Source: Xiphias gladius (lineage: Eukaryota > Chordata > Actinopteri > Istiophoriformes > Xiphiidae). From it: a stretch of DNA of 64,000 nt. The position numbers were made by a program, and so were the translations under genes. The notes under the pieces are model-generated. The model searched no databases. It was not told the DNA's origin and was given only the letters and a program-made list of their open reading frames with translations. Location: NCBI RefSeq assembly GCF_016859285.1, contig NC_053400.1:19581546-19645545 (forward strand), in the 5' to 3' direction. Below, piece after piece: positions 24,226 through 56,654 of the stretch (its first letter is position 1; every line of letters begins with the position of its first letter).

Positions 24226-25958
24226 ACTGTGTTTTGTCTTAGTTCAGTGTTTGAATGAATTTATTTCACATAAGATTTACACCCTCCCTGAAATATTTCT
24301 TTCCATATTACATTAAAAAAAGTTGTCCCTCTTTTAATATGTTTCAGGGAACATTTATTCTTTACAGGAATATACTATGTACTTATGTATTAATTTGAGT
24401 TTATGAAATCAATGGGGAATAATGGCTTATTCCTGGACTCAAACATAAGCCGACTTCGTGAGAAGTTCCTTGTGTTATAAATGTTTTCCGGCGTACATTA
24501 CATTTGAAAATTTGGAATATACTAGTGTGCTGCTAATTTCTGCATAGTCCCTCAGGTTGGCACCAGATGGCAATAACGTTTTAAACATTTTCACTTCTAC
24601 AGATAATATTTTTGTGTTACTGAATTGAACAGGACAAATATGCCGGACATGCCTTTGCTTGTTCCCAAGTAGTCAGCGCTATTGTCGGAATCAATTCATG
24701 TACTGTTGGCAGAACTGCTACAAACTGTGCTTTATTTATGTGATGCCTTAATCGTTAATTATTAATTAAACCAGAACTACCGATCCCCTGTAAAGTAGCT
24801 CCCTGTTAGTTTTGAGTGTTATGTCTGCTTCAGGATGGAAAGAGAGTAGTGCTGGGAGAGATTGCATTGGCATAGCGTGTGCTAATACAGCTTTTTTTTT
24901 TTTTTTTGCACACTAACAACACACAGAACCTTGACTCAGTACTGTGCAACGAGTCTAAATTAAATAGCTGTTGCAGACATCCATTTACATGTACTGTGTT
25001 TAACAGTAGACACAACATTTCCTGTCTTCTTGTACTTTTATTCCGAGAGACAGTTTTCTGTAACTTGCTGGAAAACAACACGTTCAGAGGACGACCTTAT
25101 CATACCAGTAGGTGTATACGTTGCAACTAATAAAACTATTAGTTTTTAATTAGAAACCCTGTTTGGTTATAATACATTATTCTAGAGAATATTTCACGTA
25201 TGTGGAAAATGTATTATTTAGCACAACCTTAATTGAAAGATAATGCTCACGAATGTACAAATTGAAGACTGTGAACTGGGGAAAACATGCATGAGCTGGC
25301 TTCAAAAGTTGTATTGCTATATTGACATCATGTGCCCTCGGGTGTTTCTTATTTAGCTCCCCCCTCTTCCATCTGTATACGAGATCCCACTCTAAAAATA
25401 ACTTCGCCTGAGCCAGAGCTGGGAGCTGGACTTCCTCAGGTCTAATAGCAGCTTTATTTTTAATATTATACAAGTGGAAGTCTGTGTGATTGAAACATTG
25501 TAAAGCCATCTACAGTGTATAAGTACTGACAGTTGTAAATGAACCCCTTATTAGTGTAGATTACTATCACCCAGTGTACATGAATCCTATAATTCCCTGT
25601 CAGGTGACAGAATTTAAAAGCACACGCTTTTATTACAAACTTGCAACATTGTTTTCCACTCGTCGAAAAGCTTAAAACTTAGCATGTCCAAAAGTGACAC
25701 GGGAGGGGGGTGGCATGAAGAACGCTCTGTAATAGTGAAGCAGTCAATGAATTTCCAGTTTGTTTGTGAAATGAAAGGGAATACTGCTTAGTGCACCTTG
25801 TCCCAAGTAAATATTTATCAAAAGCCAGACACAAGGAAATCATTATTTGCCACTCCACCCTTATACCTCCCTCACCTCCTCCTGATGCCTGGACAAAAAC
25901 AAACAGAGTTGGAGCCAATGTAGGGAGAGTACGCAGAAAAAGGCATACAGAGGGCTAG
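24226..25958. other. intergenic region between vat1l and clec3a
   Basis: I see no gene or clear transposon. Both neighbours read right, so the distal part is clec3a upstream DNA. A GCACCAGATGGCA word at 24560-24572 resembles the CTCF core but occurs often by chance. Confidence 0.5.
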
Positions 25959-25966
25959 TATATATA
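25959..25966 (+). promoter_or_regulatory. clec3a: TATA box of clec3a
   Basis: TATATATA lies 97 bp upstream of the clec3a ATG, implying transcription start near 25990 and a 5' UTR of about 65 bp. A TATA promoter with no CpG island fits a tissue-restricted gene, in contrast to the CpG promoters of vat1l and usp47. Confidence 0.6.
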
Positions 25967-26055
25967 TTGAGCTGCCCGCAGTGTTTTTGGTTCCTTCCAC
26001 AGCAGTATAAGGTGTGCCACTGTGTCCCGTCCCGTAGGATCCACTGGCCTCAGAC

Positions 26056-27531
26056 ATGGCACGTCTGGCCCTCCCTGTCTTCCTCGTTCTTTGCTTCTCT
26101 TTGCTCCACTTCAGCTGCAGCCGTCCATCTCGCACCAAGAAGGCTGTGTCAGCTCGACAGCCCGGAGGTAACTACACACATCACATAAGGTTCAAACAGT
26201 AATGCACTCTGTAGTGATGTTAAACTGACCTGGTTTTTTCTTCTTTTTTTCTTTTCTTGCTTCTTCATCGAGATGCGGCTGCAGAGGAAGACGAAGTGAA
26301 GTCCCAGCTTGAGAGGTTGTGGCGGGAGGTGAACTCACTGAAAGAGATGCAGGCGTTGCAGACAGGTACTGCTTTCACCCCGTACAGGCAGACTGAAGCG
26401 AGAGCAGGTCATAAGCATCACTGCATTCCATAGTTCTTTCAAAAGTAGGTTAATCGGAAACAAAATCATTGCACAATGATGGTGGTGATCCTCGTTATAT
26501 TGTAAATGTGTTAAAGTACATATGACTGGTGGCCTTCTCTTAATGCTGCTTGCAAGTTAGGCCACTGAGCTGTCACGCAAAATAGATTTTGAACCTCATG
26601 GTGTGCAGAGTCACCAGCAGAGGGCAGCAGCACTCACATACGTCTTTAAATTGTAAAGTAAAAGGTTGAATTGTACAAAAAAAATATACAATTTAAAGGG
26701 AATGTAAAACTATCTAAATTAGTATATTTTTGTATTATTCAGTGTATTTCTTTGTTTCTGTTTTTTCCATTTGTATTTATTTTTACATAGTACTTAGTTG
26801 AGCATATAAAATGCTATAAATGTATTTATTTATTGTTGTTGTTTATTATTTTTATTTTTATAATTTCCCTATTTTCCTTTTTTGGCTAGTCACTGTTAAG
26901 AGTGTGAACAGTCTATGTTATGAGTTTATGAATATGGCTGTATGAATTGCTACAATCAAAAAAATGGGAGATTAAAAAAAATTAAGTATTAAAAAAAGAT
27001 TATTTTTATATAACGTGCATCAGGAGTATTTTCATATTGCTGAGGAAACTAAACATTGCAATAGTTTTGAACTATTTAATTACCATATAGTTACTTTAAA
27101 GTCGCTAATCAAATAAGCACTTTGTGTTTTCAGTCTGTCTCCGTGGCATCAAAGCGCACAGGAAGTGCTATCTGACAATTGAGGAACCAAAACATTACCA
27201 TGAAGCAAATGAAGACTGCATTGCACAAGGAGGAACTCTTGCAATGCCGCGGGACATGACGGAGAACAATGAACTGAGAGACTATGCAAAGAGGAGCGCT
27301 CCAGGATCCAAGGACTTCTGGATTGGTGTGGCAGACATAGTGAAAGAAGGCCAGTATGTTGATGTCAACAGCCTGCCAGTCAGCTTTTTCAACTGGGACC
27401 GCTCCAAGAAGCAGCCCACAGGAACGAAGAGGGAGAGCTGTGTTGCCCTTTCAGTGGCTGCACAGGGAAAGTGGTACGATGAGGTGTGTCGGAGCCTGAA
27501 AAAGTACATCTGTGAATATGTCATTCCTTAA
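26056..27531 (+). CDS. clec3a: C-type lectin domain family 3 member A
   Basis: Three exons: 26056-26167, 26273-26365 and 27134-27531, giving 200 residues (human 197). CLEC3A is a secreted, cartilage-enriched relative of tetranectin. Exon 1 encodes a signal peptide (LALPVFLVLCFSLL) and a basic stretch (SRPSRTKKAVSARQ). Exon 2 encodes the trimerising coiled coil (QLERLWREVNSLKEMQALQT). Exon 3 encodes the C-type lectin domain, starting VCLRGIKAHRKCYL and ending RSLKKYICEYVIP, with FHWIG-like FWIGV and the distal GKWYDEVC. This exon plan is the tetranectin-group hallmark. Phases close (GGA G|AT, ACA G|TC). The calcium-site loop reads KKQPTGTKRESC, not EPN or QPD, and WND is replaced by WYDE, so classical sugar binding is doubtful, as in the human protein. 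Confidence 0.95.
26612..26629 (+). promoter_or_regulatory. CTCF-type motif in clec3a intron 2
   Basis: CACCAGCAGAGGGCAGCA fits the CTCF core CCASYAGRKGGCRSY at every position. It lies mid-intron with no repeat recognised around it. Occupancy is inferred only. Confidence 0.5.
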
Positions 27532-27775
27532 AGCGAATGTTGTTGTTGACTACTTGATGAGCATTCATGCAGGTCATTCATTAAAATTGTCAAATCTGTG
27601 GCCATTTATGATGGAAACATGGCTTGTTATTGTTCATGTATTATAAAACTCCATTTTATTAAATTTTGTCTCTATGTATTAATTAGGTTGCTAATTAGCT
27701 TTAATACACAAAGTAATAACCGGCGACTTATGGATTAAGTTAGACAGAAATAAACAAAAATGTAAACTGTTGTTT
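27532..27775 (+). other. clec3a: clec3a 3' UTR
   Basis: ATTAAA at 27658-27663 and AATAAA at 27749-27754 are candidate polyadenylation signals; the second is followed by a TG/T-rich stretch (GTTGTTTTTTTG). Confidence 0.55.
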
Positions 27776-29499
27776 TTTTGTTACAACCATTTCATTTTGT
27801 TTATACACTTTTTTTCTGCATTAAGTTTTCTAATTTCTTCAACATCAGTGTACTTTATATTGACACTGTTGTATACATACATACATACCAGTGAGTTCCC
27901 CAGTCTAATACTCAGCGGCTGAATAGCTCAATGAGCAAATGTGGCTGGAGTGATTTGCTCAAGGTCAGCATGTGAAGTAAAAGCAAGTGTTTTTAATTCC
28001 CTTGCCTTTTGGTTGTTCTCTGGAGCATCACTATGACACTAAACTAAGAAGAACCCAAAGAAAAAGTCTTAAACTAACTTTGGGGAGTAATTTACATGAG
28101 CGTTAGAGAAGAAAGATATCATCTGTAAGGGACTCTTGTTGTATGTTCCACTCTGTTATCAGACTTATTGACTTAAGAGGGCACGTACAGTTCCCAATGG
28201 TAAGTAGTGTCAAACTTTTACCTACAATAACTATGAGGCCCTACTGGAGGTGTAGGTCTTTGCGCTTTATTTTTTAAATCATTTTTTTTTTTTAAATCTG
28301 TAATACAACAGTATTAGATAAATATCTATATAAATCATTTCATACTAAAATGTTTTAGCACAACAAACTATGCAAAAACTGAAGGAGTGTACAAACATTT
28401 TCACTGCACTGTACGTACATGGATTTACAGTCTGACTGTAATGGATCCAATCAGTGTATCATTACGCAATAGAAAATGAACTGTTAGGGACTTATTGCTA
28501 TCTTCGGTACCTGTTAATAGATGAAATAAAAAGCAAACAGGTGTGTTGTGCCCATTTCTGAAAAAAAAAAAGTCTATTTCTATTCTAACTGTAGTGCACA
28601 GTGAATCCAAAGACTCATTCTCACCATCCCAGCCATCCCACATGGGTATCTGTAAATTAACCGACTGCTGAATGCATCGCTATAAATGTATTTCTGTCTA
28701 TAACGCGGAGGATAAATATGCATTCCAGTACACTTCATGACCTCTTTATTCCCTTCTTATAGTTCCAGTCCAGTGAATGTCTAGTGCAGAAGATGCTGGC
28801 ATTGATGTCAGCTTGTTTTGTGACTATGAGGAAATTACTCATGCTACGCTTGTTTCCTTATTCTGTTATAACATATTACTCTGTTGATGCTTTGATTGTT
28901 TTTATTAAAAATGTAGGACTTTATTTTGGTGCAGTGAACACCTCTCAATTGCCCAAACTACACCTTTGTCTCCAGACTCAACTCCAGCGCTAAAGGTCGA
29001 ATCCAGACTCTTACATTGAAACTAAATGCAAACTAGAGTCTAGAGTCAGTCCAAATGACTTGTCTTTGGAATGTGGGAGGAAACCCAGATCGCCAAAAAT
29101 AAACTTGAACCAACACAGAAAGAACATGCAATGATGGAGAACGGGACTGTTATCAAACCTTGACCCTTCTTGCCGTGAGGTGACAATGTGAAATATGCAT
29201 TCTAACTCTTTGCGCCGAGTTGTTGCTGCAACACTGCAGTATAAAGTGTACTGCAGTGTACAAATGTCCAGTAATATAGAAAATATTACTGTGTGTTTCA
29301 CCGTGTACTATGAACTTAACAAACTAGTGTAAAAATCCAGTTATTTTAGTGTCTTTGTACCCCATCATGTTGTACACTTGCTCTTGAGCCACAGCCACTC
29401 ATCGTCACCCAAGGCTAATGGTGGACTTCACAAACAAGCGACAAGTCAATTTACGAATTGATTCAATAACAGTAATGAATTTTAATTACATATCAGTTG

Positions 29500-29668
29500 G
29501 CGCTCCCCATGGCTTACGGTTTAAGAAGTCAACCAAAAACTGCAACATCCCCCAGTTGGACTCTGGCTGGGGACCCTTGTTGAGGCTCTCTCTCCTTCAT
29601 TTCCTATCATCTGTTCTATCTGTTATGAAGGCCTAAAATACCCCCAAAATATATACATTTAAAAAAAT
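29500..29668 (+). repeat. tRNA-derived SINE, plus orientation
   Basis: A tRNA-like head has GGCTTACGGTTTAAGAAG (box A region) and AGTTGGACTCTGGCTGGGG (box B region). It is followed by CTCTCTCTCCTTCATTTCCT and an AGGCCTAAAATACCCCCAAA tail ending A-rich. This is a different type from the SINE at 4325-4596 and is a family I recognise from percomorph genomes. Confidence 0.7.
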
Positions 29669-29729
29669 TACAAATTGGTTAACATCTGTGGGATGGCTAC
29701 AGCCAGAGTAACCTGCTAGGCGTGTTCGG

Positions 29730-29762
29730 CCCTTATTAACCACCCGTTGTGGTTAATAAGGG
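29730..29762. repeat. perfect 14-bp inverted repeat, 5-nt loop
   Basis: CCCTTATTAACCAC, loop CCGTT, GTGGTTAATAAGGG. The arms match at all 14 positions and the symmetry ends there. It is not obviously part of the SINE just upstream. Confidence 0.85.
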
Positions 29763-29974
29763 GTGTGCAGTATTCCTATGATTTGATCAAGCACCAATGC
29801 ACATATGATCCATGCTCAATATCGTAACAAAATTACATTTTGATAAATGTCCTCAGGATCAGGTAATAAGGTGGGACTCACCTGACTGCCCTCATATCAT
29901 GCCTCGTTGTTGCATATTTCCATATTACAAAGTTACAATTTTTTTTTTAAATTATCAATCAGTTGACACACAGT

Positions 29975-30005
29975 GGGGCTTTTGGGTGCCACTGGGGCTT
30001 TGGGG
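29975..30005 (+). other. G-quadruplex-type motif
   Basis: Four G runs (4, 3, 4 and 4 Gs) are separated by loops of 5, 7 and 4 bases, meeting the usual G3+N1-7 rule. It arose from a local duplication of TGGGGCTTT plus GGG. It lies about 800 bp upstream of usp47. Confidence 0.6.
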
Positions 30006-30477
30006 TGTCCCGGTGCCTTTTGGCAGTTGCCAGCGTTGCCTGGTTAGTAATCCAGTCTCGAGTATGGGTATGTTGTGTGTATCGGAGAGCATTCTCTGCA
30101 GTGCATGCACGGTTTATTATGGGCCAGGAGCCTAAGATGACCAGTGGGCCCTCTTATCATTCACAATTACACAGTAAAGAGAATAAAGTTATGAATTCCT
30201 GAAACAGTTCTAGTATTCTGTGAGAAACTGTGTTACTGTTCATCGTGAAGCCATGTTGAACACTTCACTGAATTTAATCAATCATAATTGCTGTGATCGG
30301 ATTGAAAGCAGCGCGTTGCTTAAGTTGAAAGCATTGCCAAACTGCCCCACAGCTGAGCTGCCTCGCTCTCACAGACGGGCCAAACCATTTGTGCCGTGTG
30401 TGTGTGTGTGTGTGTTTTTCTGTCATGTTTGTCTTTTACTAAAAACAATAAAAAATAAAAAACGCACAAACACCTAC

Positions 30478-30785
30478 CGACGTCATCCTATCCGCACACA
30501 TCACGCACGCCTGTCTGGATGGAATGTGACGCCACAGCTCTGTGCGTGAAGTCTCGCGGAGTAAAACACCGGCCATTTTTCTCCGTTCACAGCAGGACAC
30601 TTTGTGCTTGGGCAGTCTAACCGAGATCACTTTTATAAGCCTACAAGTTTTTGCAAGTTTAATTTTGTTATCCAAGCATCCAAACTTAGGACAAACAGGA
30701 CACAAACCATGTTTGTGTGTATCGCTGCAAAGTTTTTTCGCTGACATCCCTGGCCGGATAGATGCTTGTCTAAACTGTCGCGCAA
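30478..30785 (+). promoter_or_regulatory. usp47: usp47 promoter / 5' UTR region
   Basis: CpG-enriched and TATA-less. GACGTCAT (near 30480) is a CRE-like half palindrome. TCTCGCGG lies at 30552-30559. CGGCCATTTT at 30570-30579 is the reverse of a YY1 core-promoter motif. This combination is usual for housekeeping genes such as a broadly expressed deubiquitinase. Confidence 0.5.
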
Positions 30786-50697
<19,912 letters not shown>

Positions 50698-51781
50698 GGC
50701 ACAGAGAAGCACTCCTGGGTATTTGGATCATCTGGCTGCTGTAGCATAGCAACCAGGCTTCAAGTCTCAGTCTCAGTGTCGGGCCTGTTACTGACTTGAA
50801 CATCAAGCAGCACTGTGAGATGTGCGCTCACCCTCCACTCTGAGCCCCAGGACTGGCTCAGAAACCCTATTGTGCACTATAGTGTATTGTACTGTAAAGT
50901 TTAAAGGGAAGTACAAAAGCTATTCAATACAGAAAAGAATCAAATCTGTACAGACAAATCAATCGAAAGTAAAGGCTCCAGAGATGGATGCAGTGATGTT
51001 AAGACTGTGAAACTGGGCAGGAAGGCATCCATCCTGTCTATTTAAGTCTCCTGTCTCATCTACGTCAGTCTCTTTCACTCTCCTCTCTCTCACTGCGTGT
51101 TTCTTTTTCTGTTTTGGACACAGTGTTGATTCTGATTCATTTGTGACCATCTTGTAAGTCCATAAGCTCACACCTTTTCAGCACTGCTCTAATAGAGAAA
51201 TCCTTCTCATCTTAACATTGCTCCCCTTCCTTTAACAGTGCATACAACCAAGAACTACTTACTAAGCCTTCCCCAGTCTCACCTCTTCTGGTGAGGCAAA
51301 CCTCATTCTCTCACTGACTTTGACAAGCTGAGTCGATGTTCATTCACAAGATTTGATGAATCAGTAAAAGCGACAATTAAGAATTTGTAAACTGGAGGTT
51401 GTTTCTGCTCCTGTAATGCTCCTATAATGCCAGAGTAATTTGTTGTTATGGGTCGTCCCTACTGCTGCTCTTTGTGCTTTATAGGAGCTTTGCCTCTGTT
51501 ACAAGACTCCCACTAGATTTAGTGAGACATAGGCTATTGGTCCTTAAATACAAAGTACAATGAAACAAATCCATGTAGACTGTGTTAAGAATCTCCTTGT
51601 TTTTTGTTTTGGTTTTTTTTGTAAATTATTATTTGACTCCAGACTTGATCATTCAGTTAGGGCTCCTGCAGCACCAGGCACACATCTGTTGTCTGTATTA
51701 ACCTTTAATTTAGAAAGTGGATTTTTTTTTTTTTTTTTTTTGGCCACCGTGTGAAATGGGTGTACATCTAGTGTTGTGTGT

Positions 51782-51836
<55 letters not shown>

Positions 51837-52145
51837 GGTTATTGTACTGAGGAGAGGGAGCTCTGGGTTTTTGGCAGAGAGCATGAGGTTGTTTTTTGGC
51901 GCTTCTACCTGCTGCTGCTGCTGCTGCTTGATGGACTGACACCAGAGGGTGTAGAAAGCCCGCTGGACTTTCAGTCTGCCTGGGCAACTGCTCTGAGGAC
52001 TGAAGCTCAGCATCCCGGCCCGTCTGGGCTCCTGATGCTGTCACCAGCTTTTCACTGTAGAAATGCCAATATCTGAAGAAAATCTTTTTTTTTTTGTTTT
52101 TTTTTTTGTTGTTGTTGATGTTTATTTCTTTGAGATTAAATTCTG
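50698..52145 (+). other. usp47: usp47 3' UTR
   Basis: Non-coding sequence after the TGA at 50695-50697. It contains a T-run (51721-51741) and a (TG)n tract at 51774-51835. ATTAAA at 52135-52140, with further ATTAAA-like words to 52230, are candidate polyadenylation signals. The end point is approximate. Confidence 0.45.
51774..51835 (+). repeat. (TG)n microsatellite
   Basis: About 30 TG units with one TC interruption, in the putative usp47 3' UTR. Confidence 0.95.
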
Positions 52146-55100
52146 TGTGAAAATAGTTTAAGATGATTTTAGAAATGAATTAAAATGCTTTTTTTCATAA
52201 CAGTTTTCTGTCACTGTAAATTAAAACAGATTAAATTAATTAACCTCATGTTAAATTTATATGACAAATAATCCATGTTTTCAAGAATAGTTGTTTTGGT
52301 GTTTTAAAGAAAAACCTTTATTATTATTATTATTTTTTTTTTTTTTTTAAGACAAGAGTTGTACATTTTAGGAACAGACCGTAAACTTAACAGTTGTAGT
52401 AGCTGTAAGTTAACATCCAGCACAAGTGTATATACAGATATATTAACACAGACATCAGGTGTGGCTTGCATTAGTATCGGATATTGAAATTGTCAGTCAC
52501 ATTGCTGTACATGAAAGACACAGAGTACATACAAGCATGATGAGGTGTTAGGTTTTGTGAGGCGACTAACAGCGTGCTTTTAAAACATAATGTTTGGGAC
52601 CACGGGAGTGTGCAACGTATGCTGGAGGGGCAGATGTGGGCAGCAGCCCTGTGACACATCGCTTTCACAGAAATTAAAACTAAGTTGTGCCCATGATGTG
52701 ACTGAGCAGGACTTTGGGCTGATAAGTGATAGTTAAGGAATAGCAACTCATTTTTCTATGAAGTACTATTTCTAGTTTTGAATCAAAGAAAATTCAAACA
52801 AAAAAAGGAGCTGAAACTGCTCATGTCTTGAAGTATGTGGAAGAAAAAAAAAAACATTGAATGTCTAGAGCTTCAGGCAGAAATCTAGCAGCAAAGCTGT
52901 GGTCTTACAATTTAGTAATAGGGAAATATTTCACTAAGTTTAAGAATGTTTAATGTAACACTTATGGTTATACTTGAACTATAAATGTTAAATAGTTAAA
53001 CCCTGCTATTTATAAATGCTGTTACAGGGTCTGTTAAATTTTCAAACAAGGGCCAGGTCTTATGATGGTGTATATAAACTACGGACGAATTTAAAGTTTA
53101 AATTCATTTTACATTGTACCCACTTTGTTGCTGTGTATCATTTTATTATTATTTCACTTCTCTTGACAGTTTCCTGTCTCCCCTGTTAGTTATCTCTTAA
53201 TAGTACATAAAGTTTAGTCACTTCATGTAATTCAAATTATAGCAACACCTAACTTCCACCTGACAGATGAACTAATCAGCCAGGGTAATCGCAAACCTGT
53301 GTGTGTGTGTGTGTGTGAGAGTGTGTGTTTGCGTGCGTGCGTGCGCGGCTATAGCACCACTGTCAGGGGAGCTGTTCACATATTTAGAGGTGATTTGAAA
53401 CTACATGAGACTCTTGTGCATAATGTCACGATTTATTGTTCATAGGAGGGCAATTTTAATCAAAAGGAAAAAAAAAAAAAATCCTCCCATCCCTTTAGAG
53501 CCCAGTTTTCAGTACTTAAATAGGTGAAACAGGATTTTACCCCGAGTTACCACTTTATTAAGTACAACTGTACAATCTAATGCATTTCAATACAGCTTTT
53601 GTTATTAAGCCTACATCAAGATGCTCTTAATGGTACTTTGGGGGATAGAATATTAGAAACTTCTCTCATTACACAGCAATCTCATCCAATACAAACAACA
53701 TCACTGTAACACTGCATCAACAAAAACCGATTTCAACACCGACTGTAGAGCTATTAAATGGATTGCTTCAGATTGTAAAGATGTTTCCCTAGTAAACAGG
53801 TAACCAGTAAGATTCTTTCTAAAACTAAGAAATGCATTTTGTACAGCATCACTACAGTTTACACTTGGATCTCACCAGTAACATTTTCCCTGTTGGCGGA
53901 GCACACTTTTAACAAAACCTCTCTCTAAAGCCCATAACTGCTGTCCTATAACTTTGTTGTTAAGTTGTGAATATATCCTAACACTAACCTTTAACAAAGT
54001 GTTTTATGTACCTAAATGTGACTCTAAACTCTAAAAGCCATTTATAGCCAACAGTCAATCATCATATTAATCACTGACAAGTTACTGTTTTGGTTTGTGT
54101 ATCCGATACAATCTGTTCTTGTTGACACACTTGTTGAATACGCACTGAACGGAGGTACTGGATGAAAGACAACAGTGGACTACTGAAAATAAAGTGATAC
54201 AGTATTAAGTTCATATATAAAAGAAAAAATGCATGACATAGCAGATATATACACATACAAACAATATAGATAGAATAAATCACACCACTGCATGTTGGAC
54301 AGTGTTCCTTGTTATGCATACGATAACATGTCATTAATGTTGAGGCTCAGGTCTTGGCAAAAACATACAGTACCTCTGGGAAGCAAAAAGCAACATGAAG
54401 GTGTTTCTTGACAGCGGGGCAGCTCTAGGTGGATCAAGCAGTAAGGTTTGACAACACATTTTCTCAAGAATAACAAAGGAAAGTGCGAGAGAAAAAAAAA
54501 AAAAGCTTAATTACCAACGAGCAGCCAGAATTGGGTTTACTCTCAAACAGTGAAGTCTTATCAGACATGTAAAGGGAGGGAAAGTAGCATCCTAGATGGC
54601 AATATGACCAACTGCTGTAGTCACTGGCAGCAGCTAAATGTTAACAGAATCCTTACGCAGATTTATGAGCAACTACACGTTCTGCTGACGCCTCTGGTAG
54701 TGTTGGCGTCCTGTAGATGAAGGTGTGATGTTTAGGGGGACTGATTCTTGGCAGCCCGACCGTAACATATTATTGGCTGCTTCTGTCGTACGGTTTTACT
54801 GGAGTTAGACTCTCGAACTTTGCGATTCAAAGTAAGTTTGTTCTATTTTGGTCTCGGTTCATTAGATTTGATGCAGTGCTGCTGCTCAACACAGAATGAG
54901 TCGATGACAACGTGATGCAGGTGACGTTACAAATTCAAACTGAGGTGAGTAGTCTCCATATATTCAGTGCTCTATGGTTACGTTTGTGGCTGGGATTAGC
55001 ACTAGATAAGGATTCGAGCTATAATAAAATATAGAGATGCAGCAAATAGTCAAGAAACCAGCTTTGCAAATATAGTGTTTCCTGATTTTTGTTAGTGACT
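52146..55100. other. region between convergent usp47 and dkk3
   Basis: No gene is supported. There is a poly-T tract with TTA units at 52317-52349 (A-rich on the minus strand), a (GT)n-(GCGT)n tract at 53297-53347 and A-runs near 53467 and 54494. The genes converge here, so longer 3' UTR isoforms of either could occupy part of it. Several TTTATT words on the plus strand (for example near 53430 and 53550) would be AATAAA for dkk3. Confidence 0.5.
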
Positions 55101-55106
55101 TTTATT
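55101..55106 (-). terminator. dkk3: candidate dkk3 polyadenylation signal
   Basis: TTTATT on the plus strand, so AATAAA on the minus strand, 200 bp past the dkk3 stop. It is the first full signal after the stop; more distal ones exist. Confidence 0.4.
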
Positions 55107-55305
55107 TCTACATTTTCAGAAACCTCAGCACTCAATTACAGAAAATAAAATGAATATTCTTTCATCCATTCAATGCTGTATAGCTTTATCACTTTGGATC
55201 ATGCTGGCAAACAGAAAGTGCTACGACTCTTGGCGGCAAAGCTCTAGTCATTGGAGACCCCAGTCGAGTTGATTCCAAGGCAACGTGAATCAAATCAAGC
55301 TGTGT

Positions 55306-56594
55306 CTAGATTATATAGTCTATCTCTGAGTATAGCGTATCAGTCAAGTCCTCTTCACTTGAGTCCTCTCCTTTAAGGCACATAGAGCCTCTCCTGTCAG
55401 AAAGCAGAGCACAGAACCTTTCACTCAACAAAAAAAACAAACAAACGATGTAAGACATTAAATGTACAGTTCTCACCCCAGATGCTGGCAGTGGAGATCT
55501 CCTGCACAGGGGCAATGTTTCCTGGGTCCGTCGTCCTGAATGTCCCAGGACAACAGCTCTATCAGGTGGTTGGAGGCACCAAAGCAGCGCTCACGCTCAA
55601 TGGGCTTGGCCGAGCAGACAGCGAAGAGCAGGGCTGAACACACAAGGAAAACACACAGACATGTTTTCTGAGAGGATGGGTAGGCAGCATATAGTCTGCT
55701 GTGTGCTGTACTGTACCTTTATGGAAAGCACAGCAGAGGTCTGGGCTGCAGTCGGTCTGGTACTGACAGGTGCTGCCAGCCTCTCCTTTTGTTGCATTTT
55801 GACTGCACTGGCCCCATACACACAGCTGTTCACCACAGCACTCCTCGTCTTTAGTACAGGACTGAAAGGAAAGAAGAAAGTGTTTTTTCTCTTTTTCAGC
55901 AAACAGCCAACATTTCAGCAGACATCAAATTCTTTTAGTGACATTAAAATGAGAACACGACACGCACCTTCAGTTTAACGAGACTGAAACTCACCGGGGC
56001 ATTAACGGCATCAATGATTCTCTAAGTGCGAAGCCTGCTGACGTTTTTTTTTGGGTCAAATATAAATGAGATCAGCGGGTCAACTGGTCTCTGATAGCAG
56101 TGAGAGAGGTTCCTGCATATCCCCTGTGAATTGTTGACGGGGGGATAAGGCACACTGATTATTTCCATGCAGAGTTTTCCTGTGCAGCGCTTTTGACAGG
56201 ACACAGATCCTGTCCTCTGTGTATTTACTATCCCAGCACACTGTACCCTTCTTTGGCAGACTGCCAGTATCTTATCCCTTTGCATTACTTTTTACTCTGC
56301 TACTGCAAGACCAATTCATCCAGTGAAGACGCTACAGAATCAGAAGTAAAAACTGAGTCTTTGGTAAAACCAACGGCTGAGTCTCTACAGAGAAGACTCT
56401 CATTACTAATGTTCTTTTTTGTTCTTCATGTCCTGTGAGCAAGAAAAGAGGGAAAGGAAGAGCTCTTATTTAACCTTGAAACATGCTGTCCTTTCATGTG
56501 AAGCTGAGGGGACAGAGTGTTCACAAACAACACACTCCAATTACCTTTGCAGATACACTGCAATGCAGTTGAAGTGAAACCCTAGATGCTAGTG

Positions 56595-56654
<60 letters not shown>

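Larger units (their letters stand above)
27776..30340. other. intergenic region between clec3a and usp47
   Basis: No gene is supported. It contains a SINE (29500-29668), a perfect hairpin (29730-29762) and a G4-type motif (29975-30005), listed separately, plus CATA repeats near 27878. This gap is where the human 16q23-like and 11p15-like gene blocks meet. Confidence 0.55.

Noticed and set aside
29500-29560. Second tRNA-like head read as a tRNA gene
   Set aside because: It is the head of another SINE; no acceptor stem pairs.
51649-52076. Open frames with Thr-His or Cys-Val repeats in the usp47 3' UTR
   Set aside because: Translations of the (TG)n tract.
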